Shown here one piece after another: positions 1-12,282 of a stretch of DNA of 64,000 nt; within the stretch, counting starts at the first letter, position 1, and each line of letters begins with the position of its first letter. The notes under the pieces were generated by a model, which was given only the letters and a program-made list of their open reading frames with translations, searched no databases and was not told the DNA's origin. The DNA comes from Canna indica (Eukaryota; Streptophyta; Magnoliopsida; Zingiberales; Cannaceae): NCBI GenBank assembly GCA_034359265.1, contig CP136890.1, positions 95,443,501 to 95,507,500 of the forward strand. Direction: 5' to 3'. Made by a program: the position numbers and the translations under genes.

Positions 1-65
1 TGCGGTAACATAAACCTAACAATCATGTATCAAAGTGCTCAAAACAAAAGGAAAAATAACTCCCA

Positions 66-276
66 CTAACCAAGCACATCAAAAGAACTCAGCATGCCCA
101 TATTTTCAACATGTCTTTTAAAGACTATGGGTCTGAGTCCCTTGGTTAAGGGATCAGCAAGCATCAGATCTGTCTCTATGTGTTCAACTAAAATATCTCC
201 TTTCTTTACAAGATCTCTAACAGTAAAAAATTTGATTCTAAATGTATGGAGTCTTGTAATGAGATCTACAATGTGA
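66..276 (-). pseudogene. Ty1/copia RNase H C-terminal remnant
   Basis: On the minus strand this stretch encodes the end of a copia polyprotein: a segment reading FFTVRDLVKKGDILVEHIET, then LADPLTKGL, then HVENMGML and a stop (TAG complement at 66-68). The tract is typical of the RNase H end of Ty1/copia pol. A one-base loss near 114-122 shifts the frame between the LADPLTKGL and HVENMGM parts, so it is not functional. Below position 66 the minus strand reads TTAGTGGGAG, a copia-like polypurine tract, so a 3' LTR should lie left of the window. No reverse transcriptase or integrase is seen to the right, where it would be expected, so the element is internally deleted or rearranged. Confidence 0.75.
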
Positions 277-2190
277 AGTCATATATTAATATTTTTAGGT
301 CAGGTAGCTTGATATTCAGCTAGTTACTAATAGAAAAAATATTTTCCTCCCACTGACCTTCACATTTATATATTAATCAATTATTTTCTTCACATCCTAT
401 TAGTGTCACTATCTTATCAACAAGTGATCGATTTATGAATCAGTTAATCAATGAGACTACATTAGATTTCAAGAACATGTCCCCTTTAGGCAGATAGATT
501 TTCTAGACCAACGCACACTCTAATAACTTCATCACAGTATAATTAGAATGTGTTAGATTAAATTATAGGGCATATAATAAAATTGAAATTGAGGCTAACC
601 AAATATTACATATTCACCTTTGGGCAGAACATGCAATCACGAAATAAAGCCTCGATGAGTTAAATAATGAGACGCTGATTTTCGAAAACCTATTACCTTT
701 GGGCAGACAGATTTCTAGACCAATGCACACTCTTCTAACTCCATTACAAAACTTTCAATTAAAACATCCAATAATCATCCTTTGGGATAAATTATTGAAT
801 GAATTAATTTGAAGCATTCCTCGGATGATAAGAAAAACCACTAATCACTACAAGTAATCCCACTTTGACAGTAATTACAAGCAATAATCAGTGAAAAACC
901 TTATATAGAAATCAATTGCCCACATGTGAAATATTCAAATCCAATATATATTGCAAAATTTGTACAAGAATAAAGTACCATGATTAATAATGAATTTAAA
1001 TCAATGATCATTTCAAATTATTATTTATGTTTATGTGGTTGTAAATTATGTCAATATCCCCACCTAATTGTAGCTATATTAGGTTTCAAATATATATAAA
1101 AAATTGACAGCATTATTTACAATAATGAATTAATATTTTAAGTAATCCACATAACATAAAATGAATAATAATATTATGACGTAAATAATAAATCACATGT
1201 ATTCTACATCAAGCTAAATATAGCAAAATTTGAATCATGACAATAAAATTTGCAATAAAGAATCATGAAACGAATCATGCTGATAAAATTATGATAATAA
1301 ATCAGCTATACTGTGTCAATTATGCAGTATTATTATAATATCAGGATAATAATGCTGCATTATGCCTAAATTAAGCAGAAAAATAAGTCTATTTATTATG
1401 CGCAGAACTTTTATAAGCAGCAGACTGAAAAATTGGAGAAAGACCATTAATAGCATTAGGTCCATATTCAAGATCCAATAGCCCAGTTCAGTTCTAGCAC
1501 AAGATATGAAAGATTTTGCAGTCACATTTCTACGTACAATAGATGTACCATGACAACGACAACAAAATTGACAATAATAAAATATTAATGTCAATTATAA
1601 CATATGAGCAAAATTAGCATAATAAACTAATCTATGCTACGTCCGTATAGGCTCATGAGTGGGTAGATAATAATATTATATTCAAAATTTCATGCCATGA
1701 TCTAATTTTTAAGTAAATTGATCAAAAACAAAGTGAACCAATTAAAATTTCATAGAATTAAAATTGAACCAATCATAAAGGATCAATTAAGCATGAATTA
1801 AATGAAATTAAGCTGAATCAATCATAATTTCGACGGATCGATAAAAAATTAAGCTGAACCAGTCAAAAAATATGGTGATCTGGTTAAAAATAAGTTGAAC
1901 GATTGCGAACCAAATGAAAGTGAGCTGAACCATTCATAATTTCAACTGAACCGATTGTGATGTAGAAATAAATCACTGAAATATGAATGAACCAATCAAT
2001 TGAATCAAACCAAAACAATGAACCAGTTTAAGATCAGAAATAAATCAGAAATAAAATTGAATTGAACCCCACATAATATAATTGAACCAGGCAATTGACC
2101 AAAATCAATTTAACCCAGAACCAGATTGAACCAAAACTGAAATAAACCTAGGTTCAATTAAAAGGCTGGACCGGTTTAAATAAAAAACTA
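277..2190. other. AT-rich non-coding region, probably retroelement-derived
   Basis: No gene is visible. Two imperfect direct copies of a block containing TTTCTAGACCAAYGCACACTC lie at about 485-540 and 697-750, with a third partial match to its CTTTGGGCAGA start near 618. From about 1690 to 2190 the DNA becomes a degenerate series of A-rich segments ending in TGAACC. Placement next to the copia remnant suggests old retroelement non-coding sequence, but no LTR boundary could be fixed. Confidence 0.4.
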
Positions 2191-2700
2191 TTGAACCAAC
2201 ATTTGATGGGCCCGCTGAGCAGGCCCGAGAGGCAGGGTCTGCCCAGCCCGCCGGGGCCTTGTGCCTGTTAGGGCATAGGGCAAGCAACGTGGCACGCGGT
2301 GCGCCTGCTCAAGCTCGCGTCGCGCGGCAAGAAGCGGGCGCTGCAAGCCTCGCGAGACAAAGTCGTTCGCATTAGCAAACCCCAGAGGTGCTCGCGTTAG
2401 CAAGCCCCAGAGGTGCTCACGTCCCCAGGTGAGAAGCAACGAACTCGGCCCCTCTCGCTGACGCTTGGCAACCGCTCAGAAGCGAGCGCCGCTCGCATCA
2501 GATGAGGCCTCGCAATCACGGTGCTTTCATGCCGCCACGACTGCTCGCTTCGCAAAATGCGCCCACGCGGGCCGCCCCGGAGGAGATGCGAGCGCTGCTC
2601 ACGCAACAGCGCAGCGCTCGCGTAAGCAGCGTGATCCCGCACAGGCGATGCTCAACGTGAGCGGCCTGGGGCGAGTCGCGAGTGCCTCGGAGGCACAACG
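2190..2700. repeat. GC-rich repeat block with 25-bp tandem duplication
   Basis: The block is strongly GC-rich against AT-rich surroundings. It contains a 25-bp unit twice in tandem at 2368-2392 and 2393-2417 (core TTAGCAARCCCCAGAGGTGCT, with two or three differences) and many scattered GCGCTCGC-like words. Open frames here run in several frames on both strands with low-complexity R/A/P-rich products, as expected from composition rather than coding. It ends in an A-rich tract at 2700-2725. Retroelement leader or LTR sequence is the most likely origin. Confidence 0.45.
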
Positions 2701-2939
2701 AAAAAAGAAAAAGAAAAAAAAAAGAGAAGCAAAACGCAGAACATTTATGCGTACATAAATCAGAAACAACGCACATGAATAGAGGCGGGATGCGCACACG
2801 GAGACACAGCAGGCAAACACGATTGCAATAGACGCTCGGCGTTGACCGCCTGGTGTCCTGCTGTCCGCGGCGGTGTGTGTCCGCATGTCCGACAAAAAAT
2901 ATTTTTTAAATATTCTATATTTTCATTTTTGTGGGCTTT

Positions 2940-3295
2940 AATCAATTGTAATATTTTGATTTAATAAAAGCGGGTTTGATCTTATGATCCATTATTGAGA
3001 TGCCTGTTAACTCATGTGATCTTGATCCATGTGATTCGAGCTTGAAACACTTAAATATGATGGGTGTGATTAATCAAGTGTAGGCCCGATTAATGAAGCC
3101 CGTGATGGACGAGCCCATATAATCAGTTATAAATAGAGGCTAGGTCCCCTCTATACACCGTGTGGAAAAACCCTAACTCATAGTTGCTTTCCCCATCAAA
3201 AGCAGAGCATTTGAGACGGTGTTGTGGAGGAAGACCCGGCTTTCCTTGGAGATCCAGAAGTTTATTCCGCTGCAAATAAGTCGTCATCAAGTAAG
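2940..3295 (+). promoter_or_regulatory. LTR-like promoter block with TATA box
   Basis: A TATAAATA box at 3128-3135 is followed about 30 bp later by a pyrimidine-rich CCCCTCTATACACC start-like site and an AACCCTAACTC stretch. Upstream are the short GGCCCGATTAATGAAGCCC and GGACGAGCCCAT stretches that resemble U3 sequences of plant copia LTRs. No host reading frame follows: a decayed LINE begins at about 3300. I infer a fragment of an LTR promoter in plus orientation; the boundaries are not defined. Confidence 0.35.
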
Positions 3296-3299
3296 ATCT

Positions 3300-5330
3300 T
3301 ATCTTACTAATTTATTTATGATATTCTTATATTCATGAAATACTTGATGAAAGATTTGTCTTACAGTAACTTCTCGAAATCTGAAATGTTTATCCCTAGC
3401 ATTGTTACGAGGGAATAAGTTAGAAACATGTGCCTTTACATGAAAAGGAGTAGCTTCACTTTCAAGTATCTTGGTGTCTTGATTGCTCCAAAGAAGCCTC
3501 ATAGGCTCAAGAGATGATCCTCGATCAAGTCATGACTAAATTTAGTTCTTGGCAATCCTCTTTTCTTTCCCAAGCCGTTGAGTAGTGCTCATTAAGTCGG
3601 TCCTTAACTCCATTCCTTTGCATTCCATGATTGTGTCCGGGTGCTCTTCTATCTACATTGAAAAGATAGATCAAATTACTAGGAAATTTTTTTAGTCTAA
3701 TTCGCCTAACCATCAAGGATTGCATTTGGTTCATTGGGATGATGTTACTCGGCCAAGTCTCTTGGTGATCTTGGCCTTCAAGATCTCTCTCCCAATAAGG
3801 TCTTGTCTCTTCAAGCCAAAAGAGTGATGGATAATCTAAACCATAAAAATTCCTTAGGTTACTTTGGTTTATGCCAAATATCATGATTTGTTGTACACAA
3901 TCAGTTCTCTAGCTAAAAATTGTTCCTAAAGTTGGAAACTGTTTAGAAATGCACTTAAGCAATTATTTCTTCGTTTTATTAAGCTTATTAAATCAAGCAC
4001 ATCTACTTCTATCTCACATGATATATGGCTATTTGATTTGCCTCTATGCTTGAAACATACATTCATGAACATGAATGCTTTTACTATGAATTTTAATGAG
4101 AATGTTTTGATTGATAACTAGAATTGGGCGCCTCATATTATTATTATTACTTATATTTTTGGTCCTGTATTGAGGGATCCATTTTTAGGATTAATTTGCC
4201 TATGAATCCTGATGACGACAGTTATGTATAGAGTAAAGTTCTTGGGGGTAGAGTTACCAATAAATCAGCATACTATTTTTTTTTTAAATCATGACCATAA
4301 TCTTATTTCTTCCCTTAATATTGATTTATGGAAGACTCTTTGGAAACTTCAAAAATCGTTGTTGGAAACTTTTACATAAACGTACCCCCCCCCCCCCCCG
4401 TTCCCCTTCTAAGACTTTGTTTACTTTCTTCGAATATTTGTACTATGTGCTTGGTTGCTTCTGAAACCCTTCAACACTTATTTTTTGGATGTGGTTATGC
4501 TCTTCAAATCTAGAATCTTTTGGCCTTTAAAACTAGCCTTAATTCTCGTGTAGGATCTCTTGGGGTTCCGCTGATTGGCTTGAGTGGCTGCTCTATTCCT
4601 CCTCCCGTTTGGGGTTGATATGTTCAAAGTAGTTATTATTGCCAACTCAGGTTGGTTTATTTGGTACGCTAGAAATAACCTGCTATACGAAGTTAGGCAA
4701 CCTACCCCTTCTCCCTTGTGAATAAGATATTAGTCTCCACTCATAATTATTTCCAAACATCCATGTTTGAGGGCTCTTCAAACAACATTAATTCATATGT
4801 TAAGTGGATCCCCCCTCCACCAGACCTTAAACTTAATTGTGATGTTTATCTTTTTTAATCTGCAAGTGGTATTGGTTTTATTTTGCGTAACTTTGTTGGT
4901 GACTATTGAGCTACGACGACACTTTTCTCTAAAGGAGCTATTGTCCTTCAGATGGAAGCTTTGACTTTAAAACATGCGCTTCAATTCTCTTTGACCCATT
5001 ATCTGCCCCCATTTTATTCTGAAGACTTATTCAAAAATTATGATGGATGTGCTCAATAACTCTATGATTGTGTTACGATCTATTTCTATCATTGTTGATG
5101 ACATCTTATTCCTCAGATCTTGTTGTAGTGTTTGTTAACATTATTTTCTGTTTTAGAGAGGCTAATGAAGTTGTCCATTAGGCATCAAATAAGGCAAGGG
5201 TTGCTAAAAAATATTTTGTTTGATCGTCCATTTGGCCTTCAGAATTGAAGACCATTTTGTATAATGACTTTTTGGGTCTTACAATCGCCGACAAATAAAA
5301 TAAGCATATTTCCTTAATGGTAAAAAAAAT
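3300..5330 (+). pseudogene. Decayed L1-like LINE, RT C-terminus to RNase H
   Basis: The plus strand encodes, across many frameshifts and stops, the last third of a plant LINE ORF2. In order it shows an RT thumb segment (NFSKSEMFIPS near 3375, FKYLGVLIAPKK near 3460), a connection segment with WDDVTRPKSLGDLGLQDLS (3735-3800) and AKRVMDNLNHKNSLGY (3805-3860), a zinc-binding RVT part near 4320-4520 (HLFFGCGYALQIW), and an RNase H domain (IPPPPDLKLN near 4810, SGIGFILRNFVGD near 4865, CFREANEV near 5150). A 15-base poly-C run at 4385-4399 lies inside. A short A-rich tract near 5320 may be the 3' end. The 5' part is missing. It is non-functional. Confidence 0.8.
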
Positions 5331-5407
5331 ATAACATTGCTCTTTGTTGTCCAACAAGTCTTTAACAAGTCGCAACTTTGACTTAGTATTGGGAGTGGGT
5401 AGTCAAC

Positions 5408-6016
5408 TAGGGATGAGCGAGTTCAAGTATCTTGTATTTTTTATGATTCCCAGACTCTACCCTATATAGAATCGGATCCTAGATTTTAGACACGGACCCT
5501 GCCCTGTTGGGACTTGGAATCGGACCATACTTGAAACTTGTAGTGTAATACAAGTTCCGGGTACCATGTTGAAACTTGTAAATGACAAGTTTTAGAGTAC
5601 ATGATATAGGTTCCAGATACCCTATTGGAACATGTAAACACGAACATTTTCCATAGTATAAGTTTCGAGTACCATGTTGGAACTTGTAAATGAATAGGTT
5701 CTGAGGTACAAGTTCTGAGTACTAGTTTCGATTTTGATTCTGGGTACTCGATGAATTGGACCCAAAACTGAAACCAATATTCAGAATATGTACCCTGGAA
5801 CTTGTTTATTTACAGGTTCCAGCAATGTACCCGAAATTTGTACCATGGAATATATTCATTTACATGTTCCAACATGGTACCCGGAATCAATTTTAATCGA
5901 TTCCTTATGTTTTATTTCGGATCCTACTCGAATTTAATTCGGATCTATCCGAAACCTATTCAATTAGGCAGATTTCAACCATTTTCAAGTCTACTCGATA
6001 CTCATTCACACCTCTA
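5408..6016. mobile_element. hAT-type non-autonomous element with 8-bp TSD
   Basis: The ends are TAGGGATGAGCGAG at 5408 and the inverted TAGAGGTGTGAATGAG ending at 6016. The flanks are TAGTCAAC (5400-5407) and TAGTCATC (6017-6024), a 7/8 match and the 8-bp target duplication expected of hAT transposons. Inside is an imperfectly repeated motif of about 40 bp (GGAACTTGTAAATGAA with GGTACCATGTTGGAAC) on both strands, giving internal fold-back potential. There is no transposase frame, so it is non-autonomous. A related element is at 11842-12274. Confidence 0.75.
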
Positions 6017-6024
6017 TAGTCATC

Positions 6025-7047
6025 ATGAAATTCGATTGACTTACCGCGGAGCTGAGTGATGTTGTAATAGTCAATATATATGGTGCCTTTTGGTAACTTA
6101 GTTAAAGTTGGTGGAAGTCAAGAAAAATGTCCGGTTGACTTGCACTACATCCATTGCAACGGAATATCTGTCTGAATAAAAGAGGATTCAGGGCATTAGA
6201 TCTACGGAAATGCCTCATTATTCAATTGAAGCTTGAATCAAAGAAGTATTACTGAACAAAACTTGCTGCAAATGTAACTGAAGAAGTTTGAATTAACCAG
6301 GTCTCCAAATCAAAACTTACTATTTTTTATAGCTGAATATAGGTCAGTATCAAACAGTTCCTCTACTAAACAGCTGATACTAAAACAATTAAGATGGTTG
6401 CTCGGGGGCATTTTTTAAATTTTTATAGCTCGTCCTACAAATGTTTTGTTTGATTATTGAATGACTACAAACAGCCCATATTTATAAAAGCATTACCTAT
6501 TTATTGGGCCAATTTCTTCAAATCCATTTGCTGCTTGGGCAACCCGATATATATGCTCCACAACTTCATCGATATCCTATGCTTTGCACCTTTGCATAAT
6601 TGCTTAAAATTACAAATACTAGATCAACAATTTCACCTGAAAAAACAGTATCCTTCTTTACACAATGAAAGTTTTGTTAAACTTACACGTATTTTCTTTG
6701 TGAACCTGATCAATCGAAAAGCTATGAGCCTCTCTTTCTCATAGTCTCTTGCACACGAAATAAAGTATGATTTTGAAGTTTGAATATAATATCTAAAAGC
6801 AAAGTACTATTACACAGTCAAATCGGAAAATAATCAGGGTTCTCAAAACCATCCATACACCAGACCAAAACAAGGAAATCAAAGTAGTGAAAACCCTGAC
6901 ACTAAGAGGAAGAATAAAAAGGAGTAAGCAGGTATGTGTACATCCTATCACTCTCCTGGAATAGAAAGGTCACAACCAGGATATACAGAAAAAAATGAAA
7001 AGCTAGAGCAGCAAAAGGCCAGGGAAAAATGCTTGAAGCATAATTCT
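6025..7047. other. Intergenic, no recognised gene; includes TET8 3' flank
   Basis: No coding region or repeat was recognised. The right end, next to the stop codon at 7048-7050, must contain the 3' UTR of the minus-strand tetraspanin gene. Small open frames here have no family features. Confidence 0.5.
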
Positions 7048-9694
7048 CTAAGGGTATGCCTTGTATCCAGTGTACGAATTATCTCGCCTGTTGTTCCTGA
7101 AGGCACAACATCCGATGGAGTAGACAACAATGAGAAAGATCAGGAAGATGATATTAACTATAGCGACCTTCTTCCAGTCATTTTTGATGTTGGCAAGAAC
7201 CCCAGCCTTGCATGATTGGCAGTCATAGCAAAGGACAGATTGGTCATTAGACCATGTGTTGCAGTCTAAATTTTCGGTGGAATTGGAGCCAGAAGGCTTG
7301 GTCCAGAAGGTTTCATTCACATATTTGAAGTTGCAAGCTGTTGGAGGTTTGCAGCATCCGGACTGTCCAAACAAATAAAACACTAATTGAGTAAAGACGA
7401 TATGATGAAAATAATCACATAATTCAAAACTGAACATAAAAGATGCATTCACTTAGTCCCTGTTCCCTGTAAAAACTTCTAAGAAGCTTCCACATACAAG
7501 AGGAGGATCTTACTAAGAACAATTTAGTCAACATCCTATATGTTAGCTAGAAGAGGTCCTCCATCTCTCACCTAAGATCAGTAACACTTAATGCTTCATT
7601 GGAATTTGCAAAATGACAAGTCGCACTAAGAGACAATATCATCAATATATGTGTAGGCTGGTATTATTTGTAATATTCATGAGAGGACATGTGGCAATTT
7701 AAAATCAGAGGTATAGTCAGAAGACAGGCCCGAGCTTCCCAAAATTTAAAAATGATAACAAAAATGGTCGATATGTATAAGTAGACTTGGTGTATTATTT
7801 CAGTACTTGGAAAACTTGCACATGCTTCTCAACCATTTGATTGTGATTAAGAATCAGTTTTATAAACAAATCAATCTGGGCAATCATTAAAAGTAAACAT
7901 AAGAGATGAAAAGACACGCTATATGAGCACATTCTATGAAACAATCTATGTTCAACTATATAATCTTTTGGTATAAAAGTTTATGTTTTAGGTATTTAGG
8001 TAAGAGAGTTGCTCAGTTGAATAAGCGATATATAACAGCCCAACAATGTAATGAAAGCCAACACGCTTGTTACATTTGCAACAATATACATATATAAGGC
8101 TTTCTCAAGTCCAGAAGGTCGACAAGTGGATCAATGAATTTTTGTAATTTTAGATCACCAAATTATAAGGATAAAGGATATCTTTTTAGATGACTTTCAG
8201 CTATGAACTTTAATAGGCCTATCAAACTTAAACTGGAAATCCCTTTACAAAAGAAATTAGAAAGTTGATAATCTCTTTGTTGCAATTTTGAAATGATCTT
8301 GAACTACCATTTGATAGGTCAACTATAGAATAGTTGCTATCAATCTACTTAGATGGTTGACCTAGTCTTAGAGAAAAAGATGTACCGCAATTGATGTCAA
8401 AGACTGCCGGACAAGAGGCATGTAAAAGGCTCAACCCAATCTACAGAATGATTTGCTTGAGGAACTATGTAAAAGACAGTGCTATAATGTCAAAGAAACT
8501 GGATAAGAGGCTGCCGGACAAGCCAGATAAGAACCAAAGAGAAAGAGATAATTTCTTTTTTTGGACAAAATGAGAGAAAACAACAATACGGATACAATGA
8601 AAACAGATTATCATGTAATCAAGAAAAAAGAAGAGACAAGACAGAAGTAAAATTCGCATGCACCATAACACAAAATCAGAGTCTAGTGAGAAGAAAAGTT
8701 TTCGTTCTCTCATACTACTGCTAGCAACTTGTCATGTTGTGTCAAACAAACAACAGCAACAACGAGCTGTGATATCCAAATCATTTGGGGTGGCTCACTC
8801 TGTTTTTTATTGTTCGATTTTTTTTGCGGTGTGGAGTATACCTAGAAGGCATAGAAAGGAGCAACTTTAAGAAAAGCACGGAAGACCAACCTTTAGTATC
8901 TTTACAAGAAAGAAGACAAAAAGTATTAAAGTGAAATCTGTCAAAATAGAGACCTGAAATTATCCCCATGTTCGAAAATCCCGGAGAGAAACCAGATATA
9001 CGAAATTAGAACTATAGCCAGAGAAATCAAGATAACTGTTTGGAAGAAACACAAGAATCAAATCAAGGATAAAGGGCAATAGCTAAGTTCCAGGGAAAGG
9101 GGAAATAAGATTGAGATCCGCAATAATCTATATAGTATTTTTCAGATCGGGAACAACTCGAAGAATGAAATCAAGCAACGTGAGACTGCAAACCTGGATA
9201 GGGGAGAGGTTACTGTTGAAGAACTGATCGAAAGTCTGATTCTTCTCCTGCAGTCTCTGGCAGACCTTGCCGTCCTGGAGGCAACTCTTAATCTTCCTCC
9301 AGTTCTTGCTGTTTTCAACCCGCTTCTGCAGCCAGTTGGAGTAGTCTCCGAGGCGGTACTCCTTATACCCACGGTTCGACACCGCCTGGCCGGCGCCCTT
9401 ATTGGTCACCACGAAAGTGAAGATGGTGAAGCAGAAGAGCAGGACGATGAGGATAAACATGACGAGGAGGTAAATCCAGAGGAGGCAGGAGTTACGGCAG
9501 CAGGCGCCGACAATGCCAGCGATGGAGACGAGGAGGAGGAAGACACCGAGCGCGATTACGGGGGCCTGCAGGAACTTTTCACAGTCGGTGGAGGCGCGAT
9601 GCCCCAGCCATATCCCAGCGCTCAGGATGGGGATCGACAGCACGAACGTGATGATGTTGAGCACTCCGACCAAGTTGTTGCTGCATCTCACCAT
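7048..9694 (-). CDS. TET8: Tetraspanin, TET8-like
   Basis: A four-pass membrane scaffold protein of the plant tetraspanin family, which organises membrane microdomains and marks extracellular vesicles in relatives. Exon 1 is 9694-9194 (167 codons) and exon 2 is 7362-7048 (104 codons plus stop), joined by a GT-AG intron of 1831 bp in phase 0, giving 271 aa, close to the usual 270. Membrane segments lie near residues 8-28, 44-67, 73-95 and 235-257. The large extracellular loop carries the plant signature SGCCKPP at 168-174 directly at the splice junction, further paired cysteines (CYDCQSCKAG near 212-221) and NET/NST glycosylation sequons. The ending CCAFRNNRRD resembles TET8 most. A TATATATA box at 9809-9816 (minus) lies about 115 bp upstream of the ATG, with a purine/pyrimidine-biased leader and an AACCCTAAA telo-box-like site at 9865-9873. 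Confidence 0.94.
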
Positions 9695-9808
9695 CTTTCC
9701 TCTCTTACTTTCTCTTTGTCTCTAAAGTCTGAATCGAAGAAGGAAAAAGAAAATGGTGATGACGTCGGAGACCGTGGATGAAGACAGGGGGAGGAATGAG
9801 CGTACGAG

Positions 9809-9816
9809 TATATATA
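9809..9816 (-). promoter_or_regulatory. TATA box of the tetraspanin gene
   Basis: TATATATA about 115 bp upstream of the tetraspanin ATG (9694), in a CT-rich leader on the minus strand. The position suits a plant core promoter with a leader of about 80 bp. Confidence 0.6.
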
Positions 9817-9829
9817 GAGAGAGGGAGAG

Positions 9830-11833
9830 GAGGAGGAAGGAAGGAAGGAAGGAAGAAGAGCGGGTTTAGGGTTGGGAATTCAAATAGGTAAATGGCAATG
9901 AGGAGAGAAGAAGAAAGGGGGAGGAAAGCCGCCGTGGTTGGTAGGTAGATTTACCAAAAAAGGCCAGGAGCATTTTTGCCGTCGCTGATTTAGGAGGTGG
10001 TAAGAAGATACGCGTAGCATGTTATTGGATGATGCTTGTGGGTCCCAACTTACCCCACACGATATTTTTCGTAGCCATTGAGCTACAACTGGGCCCCAGA
10101 AGGTATGATGCACGCGAATGGGCAGGCTAAATTAGCCAAGGAGGAAAATGACGCGTTTGCCCTTATCTTGTCTTTTTTTTTTTAGAGCGGTTGCGCCTAA
10201 CCCTGGGTGGTTTTGTTTTGGGCTTATTTGAACCAACCCAACCAAATAGGTTTGGACTTTGGTTGGCTATGAGTACTTGCTTATGGAATGCTGCCAAATT
10301 TGATATTGGTTCGGCGGGGTTAGGTGGGACCGGAAATAGATTGGGTCAAGACCCAACGTGGACTAAGCCGAGGGTAGATTGGTCAATGTAATTGCCCTTA
10401 TTTTTGTGCGAATCAAGGCCATTATTGAATGGGTCCATTTTGGCACCTCGATAGACGTTGCAGGAGTAGTAATAATATACAGTATATACTGATTTGTGTG
10501 ATTTAGGACATTTGTGTAAAATGACTTGGAATGGAAATAAAAGGATCAAATGGTAGTAAAATTTTGATTGATATATGCAGGCGAATTCAAAAAATTATTT
10601 TAGGAAAGATAAAATATAAAATTGTATATCACATGGTCAATTATATGATAAAAAGATATTTTTAAGGAGGAAAAATATAACTAAATATTAATATATATAA
10701 TATAAATTATTATATATTTTAAAGATGAGACAAATGTAGGGAGAGTTGCCCCACTGATAATATGCTGACTCTGCTCTTGGATATATGTTAATGAAAAATG
10801 TATCATCTCATTTATTATTTTAACTTTTCTTTGTTTAAGCATTTTATCACTTAGAGACTATTGCAACAATCTTATTCAGTACTTCAATTGTTGTGTGATT
10901 TTTTTGGTTATATGATAGAAATTTATTTTTGACTATAGCATTTTAATTACTAAAATTATTATTTTCTTAATTTTTTAATCACTATAAAGATTATCGCAAT
11001 TAAATTTATGCTCTACTTAAAAAAGTATGATTCATACACTTAAATACTTTCTAAATATAGTTCTCTACATTTTACCACTTGAAGAAAAGAGTGATTAAAA
11101 TAATAATTTTAGCTATAAAAAGATGTTTAACCATTAAAAAAATACTAAAATGGTGATATAGATATTAAAATAATTCCCTATTACATATAATTAAAAAATT
11201 ATTTTGAGTCCCGCTCTTGTAAAAGTCTTTAAATTGTAAAATAGAAAGAATCATATTTATTTTAGTTTTAAGAATACTTTGGATATTTGAAGAAAAAAAT
11301 ATTATGGATCTAAAAATTTCATCCATTTTTACATGAGAAATTGCTTTAATGGTAAGGTAGACTATCGTAGTCAGGAGGAATAGAGTAAATTAATTGATGA
11401 GAACTTATCCGAGCACACATCACTTTCTTTGTGAAGTATTTTAGGAGATATGATTAGCGTTGACCAAGTCGAGAGTTGACCGCAAGCTATAGAAGACCGA
11501 GTCCGAGTTAGTTGCTTTCATTGCTTGCCTTCTGCAATGTGGATACTAGTCTTAAAATATTGGAATACTTGTTGACCGAGAAGGGAGGCGATGCTCACCC
11601 ATAATAATAATTTATATGACCTAGAGATCCCTTTAAAACAAGGGTATCACAATTTTATTTATCACGAATAACAAAGTCATTCTAGTAGCTATACTTTTAA
11701 GAATATTACTCTAGTATTTATATGCAATAAGAAGATGGAAAAAACACTCAAGTTACAAGAGAATTGAAGGTGTCCATGTAATAGCTCTCTAAATTTGTTC
11801 ATTTGATTTGTGCATCCAAATGCATAACAAGAA
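9830..11833. other. Intergenic, no gene recognised
   Basis: The first part holds the tetraspanin upstream region, with a GGAA/GGAAG microsatellite around 9828-9858. From about 10560 the sequence is AT-rich with no coding signal or defined repeat. Confidence 0.5.
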
Positions 11834-11841
11834 CTATTAAT

Positions 11842-12274
11842 TAGGGGCATGGGCACCGAATAAGTCCAAAACCGATTAAAATCTATCCGATCGGATAGAT
11901 TTCGAATAAATCCAAATTAAATTTAGCTAAGATCGGGACAAAAATTAAGTAATCGATTCCGATTTTGGATTTAATGTGTTGGATCCAGAATCGAAATCGA
12001 AACTGGTATCCAAAACTTGTAAATGAACAAGTTTCAACAAGGTACTCGAAACATGTACACAAATTTCAACAAGGTACTCAAAACTTGTACCATAGAACTG
12101 TAAATGATTCCAATATGGTACCCGAAACTTGCATTGTACACTATAGGTTTTGGATATGGTCTGATTCTAAGTCCCAACATAATAGAATCTGAGCCCAAAA
12201 CCTAATAACCGATCATATACGTGATAGAATATGAATATCGTGAAAAATAAAAATATTTGGCCCCACTCACCCTA
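11842..12274. mobile_element. hAT-type non-autonomous element with perfect 8-bp TSD
   Basis: The left end is TAGGGGCATGGGC at 11842 and the inverted right end is TAGGGTGAGTGGGG at 12274. The flanking octamers 11834-11841 and 12275-12282 are both CTATTAAT, a perfect 8-bp target duplication. The interior shares the CTTGTAAATGAACAAGTTTC / AAGGTACTCGAAAC motif series with the element at 5408-6016, so the two are one family. There is no coding capacity. Confidence 0.82.
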
Positions 12275-12282
12275 CTATTAAT

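Noticed and set aside
2188..2895. Many overlapping frames of 80-98 codons
   Set aside because: GC-rich repeat DNA with poly-K and low-complexity products in all frames; no family features or plant splice structure.
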